This document shows positions 60,401 to 64,000 of a stretch of 64,000 nucleotides of DNA, in pieces. A model generated the notes under the pieces. That model saw only the letters and a list, made by a program, of their open reading frames with translations. It had not been told where the DNA came from and did not search any database. Position numbers and translations under genes: made by a program. Source of the DNA: Schistosoma mansoni (lineage: Eukaryota; Platyhelminthes; Trematoda; Strigeidida; Schistosomatidae); assembly GCF_000237925.1 (NCBI RefSeq), contig NC_031495.1:13837749-13901748 (forward strand), read 5' to 3'. Every line of letters starts with the position of its first letter. Within the stretch, counting starts at the first letter, position 1.

Positions 60401-61440
60401 GTCCTTACTGATCCGTTTAGTCGAACAGCGCATAGACGACTGTCTACTGGGATCCAGTCTAAAAGAGCTAGTTCTGCCCTAGGACTTAATGCTATACCTA
60501 CTCCAGCGAGGCCACGGGAAGCAGCGTCAGGGCTTCCAGATACACGGAGCGTGTATCGAGATGAAACTTTATTTTGATTAGGTGCGGTCAAATGAATGAC
60601 ACTACTCGGATCTTGTATGCGCGTTTCGGAGACGCAGCACACATCGATGGTGTAAGATTCTAGAGTTCTAGCTAAGGAAGCCTGTTGTCCTATTTGGCAC
60701 AATGTTCGGACATTAAAAGTTCCTATATGTAGTTTAGAGCGTGGTTTCAAGAGACCAGGAATAACGTTCTGTGTACTCGAATCGTTTGCCCTAGCGGTGC
60801 GACGCGATAAAAGGACATGGGAAGGGTTAGTCGAGGAGATAACAGAGTTATTAGGTGTAGGAAGGATTTGAAAGCGACCAACTTGGTCTTGTGTGCAGTT
60901 AAGGGTATGAGGGCTAGTATCACTTCCCGGCTGCCCACACCGTGGAAGGGTATTTCTTGAGGGACCTGAAAAAGAAGTTGGATTAGTGTTGGTCTTAACG
61001 ACCTGGGAGCGTGACCGCAGTGCCCAAGGGACATCTGCTTGAGGCCGGTCACGCACGGCCTTTTTGTGGGGGGTTTTTGACGTGTTAGCTCCGTTCTTCA
61101 AAAAAAACCTTACCGCCGGAGACGGAAATCCGTGGGATAAGGCGAGGTGTGCATTTTTAGGGTCGACCTTTTCTAACCCCACCCCTCCTTGTGGGAAGGC
61201 AGCATCGCTGTCATGCTGGTTGTCTGAAGGAAACACCTTACTGCTTTCACACCTCTGTACAGTCAGCAGTACGACTTCGCCTTCGGACCTTGGGATTGCT
61301 GCTTTTAGTCTCACCGCTCTTCAACCGACCTGTCTGGCATGGTAGGACCTTGAGGAACGATTGTTCCAGCCAGCATAGCTCGATTGGATCATCACGATAG
61401 GCAAGCCCGACCACCACGTCAAGGTAGCAGCAACGGTCGG
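57495..61440 (-). mobile_element. Full-length RTE-clade LINE (family A), 3946 bp, ORF unbroken
   Basis: The element reads from 61440 to 57495 and ends in a GACTGACTGACTGAC tail. GAACTGTCATCAG at 57482-57494 and 61441-61453 is a perfect 13-bp target duplication. A perfect duplication, an unbroken ORF and insertion into an existing family copy all point to a recent, possibly still competent element. It resembles the schistosome RTE families SR2 and Perere-3; exact family assignment needs comparison with named consensus sequences. Confidence 0.93.
57727..61314 (-). CDS. RTE endonuclease-reverse transcriptase polyprotein, 1195 codons
   Basis: Residues about 1-190 are of unknown function. An apurinic-like endonuclease follows at about 190-450 (GTFNVRT, VCCVSETRI, IVAGDFNAQVG, LDHIAIS, DSDHALVRAR). 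A reverse transcriptase follows at about 650-960 (RAAGPDRLTPEIF, VFLDLKAAFDSVDREVLW, SGVRQGCPLSPFLFNFV, EYADDIVLLGED with the YADD catalytic box). The C-terminal region (LLYGSETWP, RWLGHVLRMP) is typical of RTE. The frame opens with GTG and has no ATG until about residue 379, inside the endonuclease. Translation must therefore start at a non-AUG codon, or the 5' end has an unrecognised arrangement. The protein nicks target DNA and copies its own RNA. Confidence 0.93.
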   Translation of the reverse strand: MRLKAAIPRSEGEVVLLTVQRCESSKVFPSDNQHDSDAAFPQGGVGLEKVDPKNAHLALSHGFPSPAVRFFLKNGANTSKTPHKKAVRDRPQADVPWALRSRSQVVKTNTNPTSFSGPSRNTLPRCGQPGSDTSPHTLNCTQDQVGRFQILPTPNNSVISSTNPSHVLLSRRTARANDSSTQNVIPGLLKPRSKLHIGTFNVRTLCQIGQQASLARTLESYTIDVCCVSETRIQDPSSVIHLTAPNQNKVSSRYTLRVSGSPDAASRGLAGVGIALSPRAELALLDWIPVDSRLCAVRLNGSVRTRKDREIRRCLFVVSAYSPTDCSSDDIKDEFYRKLSDLLREARRSDVVIVAGDFNAQVGKLSEREGHLGGSYGVMAKRTDNGDRLLQLCSDNRLFLANTNFKHKEKHLLTWRPPNSSQRWTQLDHIAISHRWRGSIEDCRSFWGTCLDSDHALVRARIYLRLTGRRKDTAGKPLRVLLNGRQAKNIFQEQLEKQLGSHVSCVHPEAAWNDIRKAVESAVISANKVNHNVREKQWISAASTALIDARKLIPPGSEHNEERSQLKRRLIRSLRNDREQWWVAKAREMEKAAAIGNSRQLFRLVKETGIRNPNISETISDKDGHIIHSQSRRLDRWAEHFRDQFNWPSATLQLPTIPSRPEWQIDVSPPTLCEVEKAIGNLKRGRAAGPDRLTPEIFKDGGPVLAVRLTEVLGRIWELDVIPSDWSQSLIVPVYKKGQKSSCDNHRGISLTNIVSKILASIILGRLTKAREEQTRENQAGFRPGRGCIDQIFTLRQVLEHRHKFRRPTIVVFLDLKAAFDSVDREVLWHCLSLKGVPKKYINLIKALYSSTTGRVRAYGELSSELITTSGVRQGCPLSPFLFNFVIDLLLEIALSSAKPPGVELLPGDSLVDLEYADDIVLLGEDADNMQSLLTTISNYAGMFGMRFSPSKCKMLLQDWVASTPELMIGSEVVERVDHFTYLGSLISPCGLVCDEISARIQKARLAFANLRHLWRRRDIRLATKGRVYCAAVRSVLLYGSETWPIRVEDIRRLLVFDHRCLRRIARISWDHRVSNAVIRKRVLGRDGKSIDEVVKLHQLRWLGHVLRMPDHRLPRRAMFHGVGVGWKKARGGQTKTWHKSMKSLTSGLGHVGRCRLPGWDSRDDSNRWLETLNDMAQNRLQWRRCIHSLCSTKF

Positions 61441-62659
61441 GAACTGTCATCAGAATTGGTCACCTCAAGTGGTGTTCGTCAGGGCTGTCCACTCTCCCCA
61501 TTCCTGTTTAACTTTGTCGTCGACATGCTTTTGGAGATAACACTTTCATCATCTCAATCTCCAGGAGTTGAACTTTTACCAGGAGGCTCACTTATTGACT
61601 TAGAATACGCCGACGACATAGTTTTATTTGGTGAAGACGCTGACAAAATGCAGAGTCTTCTGACCACCATAAGCAACAATGCAGGCATGTTCGGGATGCG
61701 ATTCTCTCCCTCGAAGTGCAAAATGTTACTTCAGGATTGGGTTGCATCGACACCTGAACTAGTGATAGGGAGTGAAGTAGTTGAGCGTGTTAACAGCTTC
61801 ACTTATCTTGAGAGTCTCATCAACCCTTGTGGTCTGGTGTGTGACGAAATCTCAGCACGGATACAGAAGGCTCGTCTAGCTTTCGTCAACTTGTGCCATT
61901 TATGGCGTAGGCGAGATATCCGTCTAGCAACAAAAGGACGGGTTTACTGTGCAGCAGTCCGTTCCGTCCTACTTTATGGCAGTGAAACATGGCCCATAAG
62001 AGTAGAGGATATTCGTAGGCTACTAGTTTTCGATCATAGATGTCTTCGAAGGATTGCTCGTATATCCTGGGACCACCGGGTAAGTAATGCAGATGTTAGG
62101 AAACGGGTACTAGGTAAGGATGGGAAATCGATTGATGAAGTAGTGAAACTTCATCAGTTGAGATGGCTGGGACATGTGTTACGTATGCCCAACCACCGAC
62201 GTGCAATGCTTTATAGTGTAGGAGCAGGTTGGAAGAAAGCTAGGGGCGGCTAGACCAAAACATGGCATAAATCCATGAAGTCACTGACAAGTGGACTGAG
62301 CCATGTTGGTAGGTGTAGACTACTTGGTTGGGGTTCGCGAGATGATAGCAACCGATGGTTAGAGACCTTGAATGACATGGTTCAAAATCGTTTGCAATGG
62401 CGAAGGTGTATCCACTCTTTCTGTTCTCCCAAATTCTAATCTTCTGAATTATTTGTGTCCTTCTCCTTTTTCTCCAAATTTATTTCACTGTATTGTACTC
62501 CTTCAATAACATCTTCAAACCCTTATCTTTCACATAATGCTTATACTCTTACTACTTCTACCAATATGGGATTTGAATCGACAACTTCATCTCTGTGCTA
62601 ATGTGGTATGGCAACTCGAACTGATGTACGTACGTACGAAGTTCTACGTTGTAACTGAC

Positions 62660-63140
62660 TGACTGACTGTATGTGCAACCGTTGGTTACGATAGTCACAC
62701 GAACCTCAAGGAGGTAGTTTTCATCTTCTAACTTGGTTCTGCCTATTAACCAATGACTCTATGAACTGATGCTACGTTCTGGTTTGGCTCCTAATTTTCT
62801 TACGACTTACTGATACGCCGGAGTGAGGTAGAAGTGTTTCATCTTACATATTAGCTATTGAATACTGAATACCTTGACCAATAAGCCACTGCTCACCTTA
62901 ATATACACGAACATTTAGTGTTTTGTCGATATTAGGGATATTTACGACTGGTTTGTAGTATATAATATGTTTCAAAAGATATTCAAGGGATTATATGACT
63001 CGTCACAGGCTTTTTATTGAGATTATAAACAGAGGTTGTTTAGTCAGGTTTGTGTATATGGATATTAGTTTGACTCGATAACTTTCAGTGTGAGGTTGTG
63101 GAGATTGCTAAACCTTTGATTGAGATCATGAACCGATGAA
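62660..63140. other. NAPRT intron 3, nothing recognised
   Basis: No NAPRT exon or named repeat recognised between the RTE tail and the SINE cluster. Confidence 0.35.
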
Positions 63141-63146
63141 TGTTAG

Positions 63147-63310
63147 ACCACCATTGAAAACCTGGGAGCACTGAACGGCCGTCTCGTCCTAGTACGGGAC
63201 TCCTCAGCAGTGCGCACCCAAGGCCACTCACATGTGATTCGAACCCAGGACCTTCGGTCTTGCGGGCGAACGCTTAACCTCTAGACCACTAAGCCGGCAT
63301 CCGACGGTGT
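63147..63310 (-). repeat. Hammerhead SINE with well-preserved tRNA-like head
   Basis: The - strand reads a tRNA-like head (TAGTGGTCTAGAGGTTAAGC, GGTTCGAATC), then CTGCTGAGGAGTCCCGTAC, GGACGAGACGGCCGTTCAG and a CCAGGTTTTCA end. The ribozyme core has GAGA in place of GAAA. It is a SINE rather than a functional tRNA gene. Confidence 0.8.
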
Positions 63311-63374
63311 TAATGTCTGACTCCAACCAATCCACAAAACTGCGCGACCATCTTCCATTGTTTGAAGTAGGTAC

Positions 63375-63525
63375 CCGTCTCTACCTGACACGGATTAGCG
63401 CGCGAGACCAAAGGTTCTGAGTTCGAATCCTACGTGGGTGGTTATGGATGCACACTGCTGAGGAGTCCAATACTAGGACGAAACGGCCGTTCAGTGCTTC
63501 CAGGTTTCCAGTGGTGGTCTAACAC
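63375..63525 (+). repeat. Hammerhead SINE
   Basis: A tRNA-like B box (GGTTCTGAGTTCGAATCC) precedes an apparently intact hammerhead, then CCAGGTTTCCAGTGGTGGTC. Inverted relative to the copy at 63147-63310, about 65 bp away. Confidence 0.8.
63448..63508 (+). ncRNA. Hammerhead ribozyme, core intact
   Basis: GCACACTGCTGAGGAG, stem II TCC/GGA around AATACTA, CGAAA, short stem III CGGCCG, then TTC and AGTGC pairing back with GCACT-like sequence. The expected core bases are present. The cleavage triplet reads TTC where GTC is usual, which an H-type site tolerates poorly or slowly. Confidence 0.65.
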
Positions 63526-63699
63526 TTATCGATTCAACTGGAGAATCATTGAAATTCATGCAGGACTGAGAAATTCGGTAATACTTATCCGTAACTATGC
63601 ACGCAGCGTCTTTGAACTAATCACAGAGGCCAAGTTCAAATATTTGGCGCAACATAATTGTCGTGGACATAAATAGATTGCATAGTTTACATCAAGAAC

Positions 63700-63800
63700 T
63701 GACCTTAGTCAAACAACCATTTAAAACCAGGAGACGTTGTACATCTATTTCATCCAGGGGCCAGAATACCCATCAGTGAGCGGTGGAGTTGAACCGTGTT
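63700..63800 (-). repeat. Very degenerate hammerhead SINE
   Basis: AAACAACCATTTAAAACCAGGAG, ATTTCATCC and CATCAGTGAG follow the order of the SINE 3' end on the - strand. The ribozyme is destroyed. Confidence 0.4.
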
Positions 63801-63864
63801 GAATATGATATAATTACCCACGAGCGTATTGGAGGACGATTGCTCAGTATAGCTAATTGGTGAA

Positions 63865-64000
63865 AGCCAGAGATGTTAACCAACAGAAACCAACTCAGGA
63901 GTCTGAATGTCAAACTCTCGCAACGGGACCTGAAGGTCCCGAGCTTAGTCCCCTTTGGTGGGGTCGTGGGTACGTAGTGTTGAGGAGTCGCGTACCAGGA
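63865..64000 (+). repeat. Hammerhead SINE, cut by the window end
   Basis: GGACCTGAAGGTCCCGAGC, GGGGTCGTGGGTACG and TGTTGAGGAGTCGCGTACCA are the head and first half of a hammerhead SINE. The window ends inside stem II. Confidence 0.55.

Larger units (their letters stand above)
56696..62655 (+). mobile_element. Older RTE family A LINE, 5'-truncated, split by a younger copy
   Basis: 56696-57494 holds the first half of the reverse transcriptase (GRAAGPDRFTPEIFKDGG, NQAGFRPGRGCIDQIF). 61441-62655 continues it (SSGVRQGCPLSPFLFNFVVD, LEYADDIVLFGED, VYCAAVRSVLLYGSETWPIR) and carries the 3' UTR ending in ACTGACTGACTG. Both halves are largely open. GAACTGTCATCAG is duplicated at the split. The whole lies in NAPRT intron 3. 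Confidence 0.9.

Noticed and set aside
60747-61345. Several frames overlapping the N-terminal part of the RTE ORF on both strands
   Set aside because: They are shadows of the long LINE frame and show no domains.
61315-61440. A confident HDV-like ribozyme at the RTE 5' end
   Set aside because: P1- and P3-like pairings can be drawn, but no good P2 or catalytic-C joining region was found; kept only as a lead in the findings.
63230-63300. tRNA-like sequence with good A and B boxes
   Set aside because: It continues directly into a hammerhead SINE body and lacks a clean acceptor stem, so it is a SINE head rather than a tRNA gene.
1-64000. CRISPR arrays, rRNA, bacterial operons or a spliced-leader gene
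   Set aside because: No regularly spaced repeats, rRNA-like sequence or spliced-leader motif was seen; the window is ordinary flatworm nuclear DNA.

Overview
The window is animal nuclear DNA from a parasitic flatworm, most probably a blood fluke (genus Schistosoma). It is AT-rich, has multi-exon genes with ordinary GT-AG introns, and is crowded with trematode-type repeats: tRNA-derived SINEs carrying a hammerhead ribozyme (Smalpha-like), RTE-clade and CR1-like LINEs, and decayed BEL/Pao and Ty3/gypsy elements. No bacterial, viral or organellar genes are seen.

Four host genes can be rebuilt exon by exon with matching splice phases. (1) On the + strand, about 2475-14397, five exons give a 762-residue open product (N-terminus not found). 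Four ankyrin repeats are followed by a complete caspase peptidase domain with both catalytic residues; this ankyrin-caspase fusion is the most unusual gene here. (2) On the - strand, 15944-20269, five exons give a 225-residue ARGLU1-like splicing cofactor that converges on the caspase gene. (3) On the + strand, 26849-31715, eight exons give a complete 432-residue OST48/DDOST subunit of oligosaccharyltransferase. (4) On the + strand, from 53947, the first three exons (about 140 residues) of nicotinate phosphoribosyltransferase (NAPRT) are present; the rest lies beyond the window.

Layout: 1-15 kb is the ankyrin-caspase gene. Its introns hold two near-identical inverted RTE copies around the ankyrin exons, two fold-back retroposons, a 382-bp hammerhead SINE and an RTE endonuclease fragment. 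15-20 kb is ARGLU1. 20.7-26.5 kb is a tail-joined inverted pair of CR1-like LINEs. 26.8-31.8 kb is DDOST. 32-53 kb is mostly a repeat graveyard: a solo LTR, RTE pieces, a gag-to-integrase BEL/Pao remnant, a gypsy gag remnant, a second CR1 family, and a 2-kb composite insertion containing a palindrome split by a 200-N gap. 54-64 kb is the start of NAPRT. Its third intron contains a full-length 3.9-kb RTE element with an unbroken 1195-codon frame, inserted with a 13-bp target duplication into an older copy of the same family, followed by a cluster of hammerhead SINEs.

The four host genes have separate jobs: cell-death protease, splicing, ER glycosylation and NAD salvage. I see no operon-like relation among them. 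The interest lies in the fused caspase, in RNA structures (self-cleaving SINEs, fold-back hairpins, exon-flanking inverted repeats) and in the nested repeat history.
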